Shown: one piece after another, positions 1-4,664 of the stretch
How the letters are laid out: every line of letters starts with the position of its first letter
Numbering within the stretch: position 1 is the first letter of the stretch
Assembly (NCBI GenBank): GCA_002316215.1
Contig: DCDB01000342.1
Location: 1 to 5,314, forward strand
DNA length: 5,314 nt
Direction of reading: 5' to 3'
DNA from: Lachnospiraceae bacterium UBA1066
Lineage (GTDB): Bacteria; Bacillota; Clostridia; Lachnospirales; Lachnospiraceae
Program-made: the position numbers and the translations under genes
Notes under the pieces: generated by a model
Seen by the model: only the letters and a program-made list of their open reading frames with translations
Told to the model about the DNA's origin: nothing
Database searches by the model: none

Positions 1-839
1 TTCGTATGGAGGTGGCACTTAATCGTATCATCTGCAGCCTGAATAACTGCCTTTTCCCCGATTTTGAGGAAATATTCCTTCAGACTGTCTTCTTCATTTC
101 CTGAAAATGGTTTTTCCTGATGGATAATGAACTCCGTACAGTAAGCATAAAGCAGTTTTTCAGCCGCAACGGTTTCCGCTGTCTTTTCCGATGACGGAAC
201 TTCAAAAGAAAGTTCTATCTCAACGCCGTTGAAGGCATCCACTGCTCCGTGCAGGATGGTCATAAGTCCCTGTCCGCCGGAATCCACCACCCCGGCTTCC
301 TTCAGTACAGGAAGCATTTCCGGTGTCCGGGCCAGTGTCTCATCGCCGGCTTTCAGTATTTCATCAAACAGCATGCCGAGATTCTTCGCCTCGGGCGCCA
401 GCTCATCCGCCTTTTGCGCCATAGCCCTGGCAACCGTAAGTATTGTGCCTTCCTTAGGCTTCATGACAGCCTTATACGCCGTTTCAACAGCCTTATCCAT
501 GGCCAGAGCGAGGATATCTGCTCCGATTTCTTTTTGATCGCGGATGCCTTTCGTAAATCCCCGGAAAAGCTGCGAGAGAATAACACCGGAATTTCCTCTT
601 GCTCCCCTTAAGGATCCTGAGGAGATCGCCTTGGCAAGTTCGTCAATAGTGGGATCCTTAAGCTTGTTTATTTCATTTGCAGCCGACATGATTGTCAGCG
701 TCATATTTGTTCCGGTGTCTCCGTCAGGAACGGGAAATACATTCAGTTCATTGATCCAGTTCTTCTTAATTTCAAGATTCTTCGCTCCTGTCAGAAACAT
801 CTTACGAAGCATCAGAGCGTCTAAAGAATTGTTATCCAC
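1..839 (-). CDS. fakA: Fatty acid kinase subunit FakA (YloV, DhaL-domain protein), C-terminal part missing at window edge
   Basis: The first 279 residues are visible. FakA is the ATP-binding kinase subunit that phosphorylates fatty acids held by the FakB binding proteins, making acyl-phosphate for phospholipid synthesis in the cytosol. The N-terminal DhaL-like nucleotide domain is clear: NVFPVPDGDTGTNM at residues 33-46, with the Mg/ATP aspartates in DGD; GARGNSGVI at 79-87; EGTILT at 130-135; and DSGGQGLM at 186-193. The visible part ends in the middle domain with YCTEF and then IKCHLHT at the window edge, matching the family's CTEF and V-x-VH-x-HT segments. Full-length members have about 550 residues, so roughly half is outside. 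The start is GTG at 839, preceded by GGAGG with an 8-nt spacer; no better in-frame start fits. It lies 16 nt after asp23 and is surely cotranscribed with it. No frameshift was found in the visible part. The family call is firm; the role is taken from family knowledge. Confidence 0.93.
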   Translation of the reverse strand, partial: MDNNSLDALMLRKMFLTGAKNLEIKKNWINELNVFPVPDGDTGTNMTLTIMSAANEINKLKDPTIDELAKAISSGSLRGARGNSGVILSQLFRGFTKGIRDQKEIGADILALAMDKAVETAYKAVMKPKEGTILTVARAMAQKADELAPEAKNLGMLFDEILKAGDETLARTPEMLPVLKEAGVVDSGGQGLMTILHGAVDAFNGVEIELSFEVPSSEKTAETVAAEKLLYAYCTEFIIHQEKPFSGNEEDSLKEYFLKIGEKAVIQAADDTIKCHLHT

Positions 840-855
840 TTTATAATCCTCCCCG

Positions 856-1212
856 TCAATCAATCACACGGATACCCTCGATCAGGATATCAATGTGTTC
901 AACAGTCATGCCTGTAAGTTCTTCGACTTTATATTTAATATTGTCTATCATGTTGTTGGTGATAGCGGGGATGCTTACACCATAAGCAGCAATGCAGTGC
1001 AGTACGAGCGAAATCTTATTGTCTTCGATTTTCACATTGATTCCGCGCCCCAGGCTGTCTTTTCTCAAAAGATGAACCAGACCGTCCTTCATATTATAAG
1101 CGGCCATTCCAACGATCCCGGCAGACTCAACGGCCACAGAACCTACATAAGTCGCAATCACATCAGGATCTATGACAATCGTACCATACTCCGAATTCAT
1201 ATGTCCTTTCAT
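856..1212 (-). CDS. Asp23/Gls24 family envelope stress protein (YloU-like)
   Basis: This encodes 118 residues. The Asp23/Gls24 domain fills nearly the whole protein (about residues 7-116). It opens with EYGTIVIDPDVIATYVG, the usual start of the family, followed by AVESAGIVGMA and a C-terminal VEELTGMTVEHIDILIEGI segment. There is no signal peptide or membrane segment, so it is a soluble cytoplasmic protein. In staphylococci Asp23 is held at the membrane by a partner and linked to cell-envelope stress, but the molecular function of YloU-type members is not settled. The start at 1212 is set by GGAGG at 1221-1225 with an 8-nt spacer; the ATG four codons downstream has no such site. fakA follows after 16 nt, the yloU-yloV operon order known from Bacillus. 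A good TATAAT -10 box at 1261-1266 suggests its own promoter, although no terminator separates it from the dockerin gene upstream. Confidence 0.93.
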   Translation of the reverse strand: MKGHMNSEYGTIVIDPDVIATYVGSVAVESAGIVGMAAYNMKDGLVHLLRKDSLGRGINVKIEDNKISLVLHCIAAYGVSIPAITNNMIDNIKYKVEELTGMTVEHIDILIEGIRVID

Positions 1213-1260
1213 TGAATCAACCTCCGATTCTTAATCGCTAAAAAACTCTTTCATGCACAT

Positions 1261-1289
1261 ATTATAATCTCCCTTACATAAAAAGAAAA
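1261..1289 (-). promoter_or_regulatory. Candidate promoter of asp23-fakA
   Basis: On the minus strand a perfect TATAAT (1266-1261) lies about 50 nt before the asp23 start codon. With a 17-nt spacer the -35 hexamer would be TTTTCT, which is weak (3 of 6 to TTGACA). The predicted transcript start near 1254 leaves a leader of about 40 nt containing only the GGAGG site. The -10 is convincing and the -35 is not; the site fits the gene's housekeeping context. Confidence 0.45.
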
Positions 1290-1313
1290 GAATTTTTAAG
1301 TCCAGCCTGCAAA

Positions 1314-3371
1314 TCAGCTCACTTTACCGATGATAATAAGCGCAATTTTCTGCAGATCCGCAACGGAAAGCTGGCCGTCGTCATCTGTATCTCCGAGATA
1401 AGATTCAGCCGCAGTAGGCATATAAGTATTTACGATCGATTTAGCAGCTATCTGCAGGTCGTTCACGCTTACTTCTCCGGATCCATCCATATCGCCATTA
1501 GCATAGGGAATCGTAATCACCGATATTCCGGAATCGCTTACAGAAGTGCCGTCTGTCGTAATATTGCCCGAAGCAGCAATATCTGATACCTGGTATAACA
1601 CAAGATTATTCTTATTATTTTGTGCGACATTGTTTTTTAATTCAAAACCCGAAGAGTAGCTTACAACAATTCCCCTGTCCGCACTGCCGGTCGCGACATT
1701 TTCAATAATTTTCGCACCTTTTACAGAAGACACATGCACACCGTAAGTTTTGGAACCTCTTGCCATGTTATTTGAAATGAGGACTGAATCCGTCCCGCTT
1801 ACCTCAATCCCGTTTACTCCGCCTTTTACGGTGTTGCGGTAAATCGTGCACCCGGCAATAGCCCCAATCACCTGGATTCCGTTATCTGATCTCTTTGAAT
1901 CGGATTCAGAATCGGAAGTTACATTATTCAGCGAAACTTCCGCAAGGCATCCTTTTCCGATGCTGACAGCGGAAGCATAAATGAAAACTCCTGCTTTGTT
2001 GATAACATTTCCTATAATGGCAACTTTGGTTGTGGTTGTTCCGGAGGTGTCTGCAGCGCGGATGGCCGAGTACGAAGAATTCGAGATACTGTTGTTCATT
2101 ATCAGTACAACAGAATTTTCGTAAATGCTGATTGCATTTGTACACTCCGGTTTTCCTGTATCCTTATCAATCAGCGCATCCATATTCTGCTTGATGACAA
2201 CAGTATTGTTCGCGATCGTATTGCTGCAGCTGTTTCCTGCAGCATCCTTTCCGGCTGCACCCACGACGCAGATGAAAGCATCCACATCCTGCGCAGTATT
2301 ATTCTCTACATCCAGGTTCACATAATTGTACGCATTTATGCAGCGGTCTTTCATGTTTTTAAAAGTATTATTTTTAATAACAACATTATTTGTATAAAGC
2401 CCGCTTGTTTCATTATGTGTTCCGACTCCCGAAATACAGTTGTCAAAAGTACAGTCTGTGACTGTTATATTGCTGCAGGGCGTTTTTTCAATCGGATACG
2501 CTGCGGTTGCAAAACCAGGGATGACGAAGTCAATGTGCAGGGCTTCTTTTGCATAATAGCAGTTTTCCGCTCTTTCATCAAATGTATGGCCCTCTGCGAA
2601 CCCGAAATAATAAAGAAGATCCGGTCCCGTATAGCGTTCCTGATTGAGGAATTTTACGTTTGTTACTGTCAGACCGCTGACACCGTCAATATTAACCATA
2701 TGTCCTGCGCAGTCATTTTCAATAGTGGTATCGCATATGACAATATCAGAACAGTGCCGGAGATCGTAAATGCCTCCTCCGTCAACATCCTCAGTAAGAT
2801 TTTTTGATGAAATATTGCCGTCCCATGTTCCGCCTGAAATTTTAACATTATTAAGCTGCATATAACCGGAGTGTCTGCAGGAAGAGTCTCCGCACAGATT
2901 GCCATTTTCATCAAGATGCTTTCCAAGAAGCATATATTTGGATGCATCCGTGCGAACTATCACTGCATTGCTGTCAAGATGCAGCCAGGTTCCGGAAAAG
3001 ATATGCAGTTCATCTGAAATATAGTACTTTCCTGCGGGAATATAGACCTCGATCCGGCTGCCCGTGCAGGCTTTTCGTGCGTCATCAAGTGCCTTTTCTA
3101 TGGCTGCATAATCGTCGGAACTGTCTGAACCGTCCGCTCCATAGTTCTTAGATGTTACATTGATAACCGTCCCGGATGCAGCCGGATCTTCCGATATGCT
3201 TTCATCTTCGGAAGATAAAGCAGCTGCGGAAGCAGAATCCTCATAAACTGAGGAAGTATCAGAAACATCGTCTGCAAAAAATGAACTATCGGCAAAAGCC
3301 GGTATTGTTCCGGCGTGAAACATTTGTACGGTTAACACGGCGCATAAAACAGCAGTCAATTTTTTTATCAT
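1314..3371 (-). CDS. Secreted right-handed beta-helix protein with C-terminal type-I dockerin
   Basis: This encodes 685 residues from the ATG at 3371. Residues 1-27 are a signal peptide: MIKK, then a hydrophobic stretch, with likely cleavage at AFA27/D28. Residues 28-66 are a Ser/Asp/Glu-rich linker. Residues about 68-125 match the N-cap of pectate-lyase-superfamily beta-helix proteins (NYGADGSDSSDDYAAIEKAL, then IPAGKYYIS). Residues about 130-620 are parallel beta-helix coils with recurring NNxI/V-type turns (VVIKNNTFKNM, VLIMNNSIS, VLISNNMARGS, KIIENVATGS). Residues 623-685 form a dockerin: two Ca-binding loops, D627/D629/S631/D638 and D661/D663/D665/D672, each followed by a helix. Such proteins are usually polysaccharide lyases or hydrolases, or surface adhesins; no catalytic triad is assigned here, so the substrate is unknown. 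The dockerin should dock to a cohesin, but none is in the window. A GTG at 3425 extends the frame, but it lies inside the leader terminator and lacks a ribosome site; AGAGGGAAGGG just before 3371 supports the ATG. The leader holds a GEMM-I riboswitch and terminator. Confidence 0.88.
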   Translation of the reverse strand: MIKKLTAVLCAVLTVQMFHAGTIPAFADSSFFADDVSDTSSVYEDSASAAALSSEDESISEDPAASGTVINVTSKNYGADGSDSSDDYAAIEKALDDARKACTGSRIEVYIPAGKYYISDELHIFSGTWLHLDSNAVIVRTDASKYMLLGKHLDENGNLCGDSSCRHSGYMQLNNVKISGGTWDGNISSKNLTEDVDGGGIYDLRHCSDIVICDTTIENDCAGHMVNIDGVSGLTVTNVKFLNQERYTGPDLLYYFGFAEGHTFDERAENCYYAKEALHIDFVIPGFATAAYPIEKTPCSNITVTDCTFDNCISGVGTHNETSGLYTNNVVIKNNTFKNMKDRCINAYNYVNLDVENNTAQDVDAFICVVGAAGKDAAGNSCSNTIANNTVVIKQNMDALIDKDTGKPECTNAISIYENSVVLIMNNSISNSSYSAIRAADTSGTTTTKVAIIGNVINKAGVFIYASAVSIGKGCLAEVSLNNVTSDSESDSKRSDNGIQVIGAIAGCTIYRNTVKGGVNGIEVSGTDSVLISNNMARGSKTYGVHVSSVKGAKIIENVATGSADRGIVVSYSSGFELKNNVAQNNKNNLVLYQVSDIAASGNITTDGTSVSDSGISVITIPYANGDMDGSGEVSVNDLQIAAKSIVNTYMPTAAESYLGDTDDDGQLSVADLQKIALIIIGKVS

Positions 3372-3410
3372 TCTACCCTTCCCTCTATTTTGGGATTTTG
3401 CAGCAGGCAA

Positions 3411-3434
3411 ATAAAAATCCGGCACATGCCGGAT
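3411..3434 (-). terminator. Intrinsic terminator in the leader of the dockerin gene (riboswitch expression platform)
   Basis: On the minus strand ATCCGGC pairs with GCCGGAT across an ATGT loop (7 bp, GC-rich core), followed at once by TTTTATTT. It sits between the aptamer and the start codon at 3371, so it would stop transcription before the gene unless it is prevented from forming. This is the standard arrangement for a transcription-controlling riboswitch. Confidence 0.82.
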
Positions 3435-3438
3435 GCAC

Positions 3439-3458
3439 GTACAAGAAAAATCTTGTAC
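3439..3458 (-). promoter_or_regulatory. Perfect hairpin between aptamer and terminator
   Basis: GTACAAGA pairs perfectly with TCTTGTAC across a 4-nt T loop on the minus strand. It begins directly after the aptamer and ends 4 nt before the terminator stem. It may act as a spacer helix stacked between aptamer and terminator, or as the inner part of an antiterminator. No U-tract follows it, so it is not itself a terminator. Confidence 0.6.
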
Positions 3459-3461
3459 AGA

Positions 3462-3536
3462 TAAGCTGCAACTGGCTGCCAGTTTAAAGGCCCTCTAGCT
3501 TTGCGTCATATCTTTTCAGATATTTTGCTGATATTC
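3462..3536 (-). ncRNA. c-di-GMP-I (GEMM-I) type riboswitch aptamer, variant
   Basis: Read on the minus strand, the aptamer carries the GEMM-I core GACGCAAAGCTA (from 3507) followed by GAGGGCCT. Upstream, GCAAA, then a 6-bp helix ATATCT/AGATAT closed by a GAAA tetraloop (3517-3514), leads without a gap into GACGC. The element lengths equal those of the Vibrio Vc2 aptamer (GCAAA, 6 bp, GAAA, 6 bp, GACGC). The 3' part, GGCAGCCAGTTGC, resembles the conserved AGCC-GGTTGCC closing region. P3 is short: GCT/AGC and GCC/GGC around the loop TTTAAACT. The base that aligns with Vc2 G20 is A (minus strand at 3529). The family senses c-di-GMP, while A20 variants can accept 3',3'-cGAMP. It controls the secreted dockerin protein starting at 3371. 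The family call is strong from the core; ligand identity and the ON/OFF sense are open. Confidence 0.85.
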
Positions 3537-3562
3537 AATTGTCGCATAATATTACTGTTAAT

Positions 3563-3591
3563 ATAAAAAAGCCCTTTCGTTTCGAAAGAAC
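3563..3591 (-). terminator. Terminator-like hairpin upstream of the aptamer
   Basis: On the minus strand GTTCTTTCG pairs with CGAAAGGGC across AAA (9 bp including two G-U pairs), followed directly by TTTTTTAT. The U-tract is on the minus-strand side, so it acts toward the dockerin gene. No gene lies upstream on that strand within the window, so it would stop stray antisense transcription from rpmB's upstream region, or attenuate the long leader made from the candidate promoter at 3620-3648. Confidence 0.65.
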
Positions 3592-3607
3592 TTCATATTT
3601 TAGCTTA

Positions 3608-3620
3608 TTTACTTAGTAAA
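3608..3620. promoter_or_regulatory. 13-bp perfect palindrome, operator-like
   Basis: TTTACT-T-AGTAAA is a perfect inverted repeat with 6-bp arms. It abuts the -10 box of the minus-strand promoter candidate and covers its predicted transcript start (about 3613), a place where a repressor would act. The sequence is AT-rich, so chance is a real possibility. Confidence 0.3.
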
Positions 3621-3648
3621 CAATATCAGATTAAAGGAACAATTTCAA
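3620..3648 (-). promoter_or_regulatory. Candidate promoter for the riboswitch-dockerin transcript
   Basis: On the minus strand TTGAAA (3648-3643), a 17-nt spacer and TATTGT (3625-3620) form a sigma-A-like promoter. A TG dinucleotide one base before the -10 box makes it extended. The leader would be about 240 nt and contain the hairpin at 3563-3591, the aptamer and the terminator. A second, poorer possibility is TATTAT at 3551-3546 with no good -35, starting right at the aptamer. Confidence 0.45.
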
Positions 3649-3693
3649 TTTATTTCACGAAATTTATAGAAATTCAAGCAATGATTCAATTCT

Positions 3694-3713
3694 TTTCGAA
3701 CGATTTCGAACAA
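3694..3713. repeat. Two tandem 10-bp copies of TTTCGAACRA
   Basis: TTTCGAACGA is followed directly by TTTCGAACAA, placing two TTCGAA palindromes (3695-3700 and 3705-3710) exactly one helical turn apart. Further TTCGAA sites occur at 3581 and 4152. This could be a protein-binding site; no family is recognised. Confidence 0.4.
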
Positions 3714-3735
3714 TTTATAGACGCCTCCAGGAGAC

Positions 3736-3750
3736 AAAAAGTAACTTTTT
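3736..3750. repeat. 15-bp inverted repeat in the AT-rich spacer upstream of rpmB
   Basis: AAAAAGT-A-ACTTTTT has perfect 7-bp arms. It lies about 90 bp before the rpmB promoter. It is not GC-rich enough for a terminator and has no recognised regulator. The rest of 3650-3836 holds no gene, RNA or promoter that I can support. Confidence 0.3.
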
Positions 3751-3836
3751 ATCATTTAAGCGGCTTCGTATTGCTTTATTGCTTCACGATTCACAAAATT
3801 CTGCATTTTATATTAGAAGAAAAAACAGAAAAGTCC

Positions 3837-3865
3837 TTGCATGTTGTATGCCAATCTGATAAAAT
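3837..3865 (+). promoter_or_regulatory. rpmB promoter (sigma-A type, extended -10)
   Basis: TTGCAT (3837-3842), a 17-nt spacer and TAAAAT (3860-3865), with TGA immediately before the -10 as an extended element. The predicted start is near 3872, giving a leader of about 46 nt before the rpmB ATG. Spacing and both boxes fit a strong constitutive promoter for a ribosomal protein gene. Confidence 0.75.
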
Positions 3866-3877
3866 ATACAACGTTGC

Positions 3878-3893
3878 AGGCCTCTAGCGGCCT
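3878..3893 (+). promoter_or_regulatory. Small hairpin in the rpmB leader
   Basis: AGGCC pairs with GGCCT across the 6-nt loop TCTAGC, a few bases after the predicted transcript start and 10 nt before the AAGGAGG site. It could protect the 5' end of the mRNA. It does not cover the ribosome binding site, and no U-tract follows, so it is neither a sequestrator nor a terminator as drawn. Confidence 0.4.
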
Positions 3894-3918
3894 ATTCTTT
3901 TGCAAGGAGGTGTTATCG

Positions 3919-4104
3919 ATGGCTGTTTGTTCTATTTGTGGTAAAGGTGCTCATTTTGGAAATAATGTGAGCCATTCACATAGAAGATCCAATAGAATGT
4001 GGAAATCCAATATCAAAAGAGTCAAAATCAAGGTTAACGGAGTACCGCAGCATGCTTATGTATGTACTCAGTGCCTGAAGTCCGGCCGTGTTGAACGTGC
4101 CTGA
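3919..4104 (+). CDS. rpmB: 50S ribosomal protein L28 (bL28), zinc-binding form
   Basis: This encodes 61 residues, the usual length for short bacterial L28. It begins MAVCSICGKGAHFGNNVSHS and continues with HRRSNRMWK and a basic stretch, all standard L28 sequence. L28 is a late-assembling protein of the large ribosomal subunit near the E site. Two cysteine pairs, C4/C7 and C49/C52, form the zinc ribbon of the C+ type; firmicutes often also carry a C- copy elsewhere for zinc starvation. The start at 3919 follows AAGGAGG (3904-3910) with an 8-nt spacer; the open frame runs back to 3841 but lacks a ribosome site there. It is transcribed away from asp23-fakA, as in Bacillus, but here a dockerin gene stands between them. 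It is monocistronic: own promoter at 3837-3865 and terminator at 4196-4229. Confidence 0.98.
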   Translation: MAVCSICGKGAHFGNNVSHSHRRSNRMWKSNIKRVKIKVNGVPQHAYVCTQCLKSGRVERA

Positions 4105-4105
4105 G

Positions 4106-4130
4106 TTTACGAAAGTCTGGCTTTTGTAAA
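4106..4130 (+). other. 10-bp hairpin directly after the rpmB stop codon
   Basis: TTTACGAAAG pairs with CTTTTGTAAA (one G-U pair) across the loop TCTGG, two bases past the stop codon. It is followed by TAAAGATT rather than a U-tract, so it is probably a 3' stabilising hairpin rather than a terminator. Confidence 0.45.
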
Positions 4131-4149
4131 TAAAGATTCACCGGATTTT

Positions 4150-4171
4150 GTTTCGAAAGTTCTTTCGGAAC
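4150..4171. repeat. 22-bp imperfect palindrome in the rpmB 3' region
   Basis: GTTTCGAAAG and CTTTCGGAAC pair over 10 positions (one G-U) around TT. The left arm repeats exactly the 10 bases at 3579-3588, which lie within the hairpin at 3563-3591, so related palindromes flank rpmB. TTGTTT and TATAAT at 4148 and 4172 resemble a promoter, but only the terminator lies downstream on that strand. Confidence 0.4.
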
Positions 4172-4195
4172 TATAATATTCTTACAAAGTTTATT

Positions 4196-4229
4196 AAAAG
4201 GCATATCCGCTAAACAGGATATGCCTTTT
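4196..4229. terminator. Bidirectional intrinsic terminator between convergent rpmB and gerW
   Basis: AAAAGGCATATCC pairs perfectly with GGATATGCCTTTT across an 8-nt loop (GCTAAACA). The GC-containing 9-bp core is flanked by A and T runs on both sides, so it works in either direction. It lies 92 nt after the rpmB stop and 12 nt after the gerW stop, ending both transcripts. Confidence 0.9.
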
Positions 4230-4241
4230 CTTTGTACTTAT

Positions 4242-4664
4242 TTAAAGATCTGCAGCAGGCTCGTCTTCGACATGTACATCCTGCTCTTTTCCGGAAGTAT
4301 CTCCTCCGGCATCTGTTGCGCTCTTATCCTTATTTCCTGTAAACTTATTGACAAAATCCGGTACCATGTCCAGGATCTTGGTAAGACCGTCCTGATTCTT
4401 GACATTTACCAGCTTGGTTGTCCCATTGGAAATGACAAGCACGGCGCTCGGGGTTACTTTTCCGCCCATGCCTCCGCCTGCACCGGGTGTCTTTTTGTCA
4501 CTTTGTCCGGCTCCTGCCCCTACCGCAAAGGTTACATCGACAAGAGGAAGAATAATCGTGTCTCCGACATGAATCGCTTCGCCGACAACCGTCTTGGACG
4601 TTATAAAATTATCCATTCCCTTAAAAAGTGTTTCAACTGTTGACTGAAAATCATTCTCTGCCAT
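4242..4664 (-). CDS. gerW: GerW family sporulation protein (YtfJ)
   Basis: This encodes 140 residues. The YtfJ/GerW domain is at about residues 6-105: VETLFKGMDNFI, VVGEAIHVGDTIILPLVDVTFAVGAGAG, a glycine-rich turn PGAGGGMGGKVTPSAVLVI, then a charged tail rich in Asp, Glu and Lys (about 108-140) that varies between species. There is no signal peptide. In Bacillus the protein is made in the forespore and is needed for normal spore germination; its biochemical activity is not known. The start at 4664 is preceded by AGGAGG (4675-4680) with a 10-nt spacer. Its ATG overlaps the stop codon of the upstream DUF2953 gene by one base (TAATG), so the two are translated together. The downstream terminator is at 4196-4229. 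Its presence marks the host as a spore former or a descendant of one. Confidence 0.95.
   Translation of the reverse strand: MAENDFQSTVETLFKGMDNFITSKTVVGEAIHVGDTIILPLVDVTFAVGAGAGQSDKKTPGAGGGMGGKVTPSAVLVISNGTTKLVNVKNQDGLTKILDMVPDFVNKFTGNKDKSATDAGGDTSGKEQDVHVEDEPAADL

Noticed and set aside
229..1215. Plus-strand open frames opposite fakA and asp23
   Set aside because: They are low-complexity Ser/Phe-rich shadows of the real minus-strand genes, without ribosome binding sites.
1924..2947. Out-of-frame and antisense open frames inside the dockerin gene
   Set aside because: The long frame with signal peptide, beta-helix and dockerin explains this DNA; the others lack starts and recognisable domains.
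3372..3425. Upstream GTG start adding 18 residues to the dockerin protein
   Set aside because: The GTG lies in the loop of the leader terminator, has no ribosome binding site, and would put a non-signal sequence before an obvious signal peptide.
3883..3888. CTCTAGC shared by the rpmB leader hairpin and the antisense of the aptamer
   Set aside because: Seven bases in an otherwise unrelated context; the rpmB leader has none of the GEMM-I core, so there is no second riboswitch.
3681..3918. Plus-strand open frames before rpmB, including an extended L28 start at 3841
   Set aside because: They are AT-rich with no ribosome site, run across the rpmB promoter, and L28 starts at MAVCSICGK after AAGGAGG.
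4148..4177. TTGTTT-N18-TATAAT promoter for a small RNA after rpmB
   Set aside because: Only about 45 nt remain before the terminator, and the spacer is itself a palindrome; the boxes are probably coincidental.
4221..4643. 140-residue plus-strand open frame opposite gerW
   Set aside because: It is the antisense shadow of gerW, starts inside the terminator, has no ribosome site and resembles no protein family.
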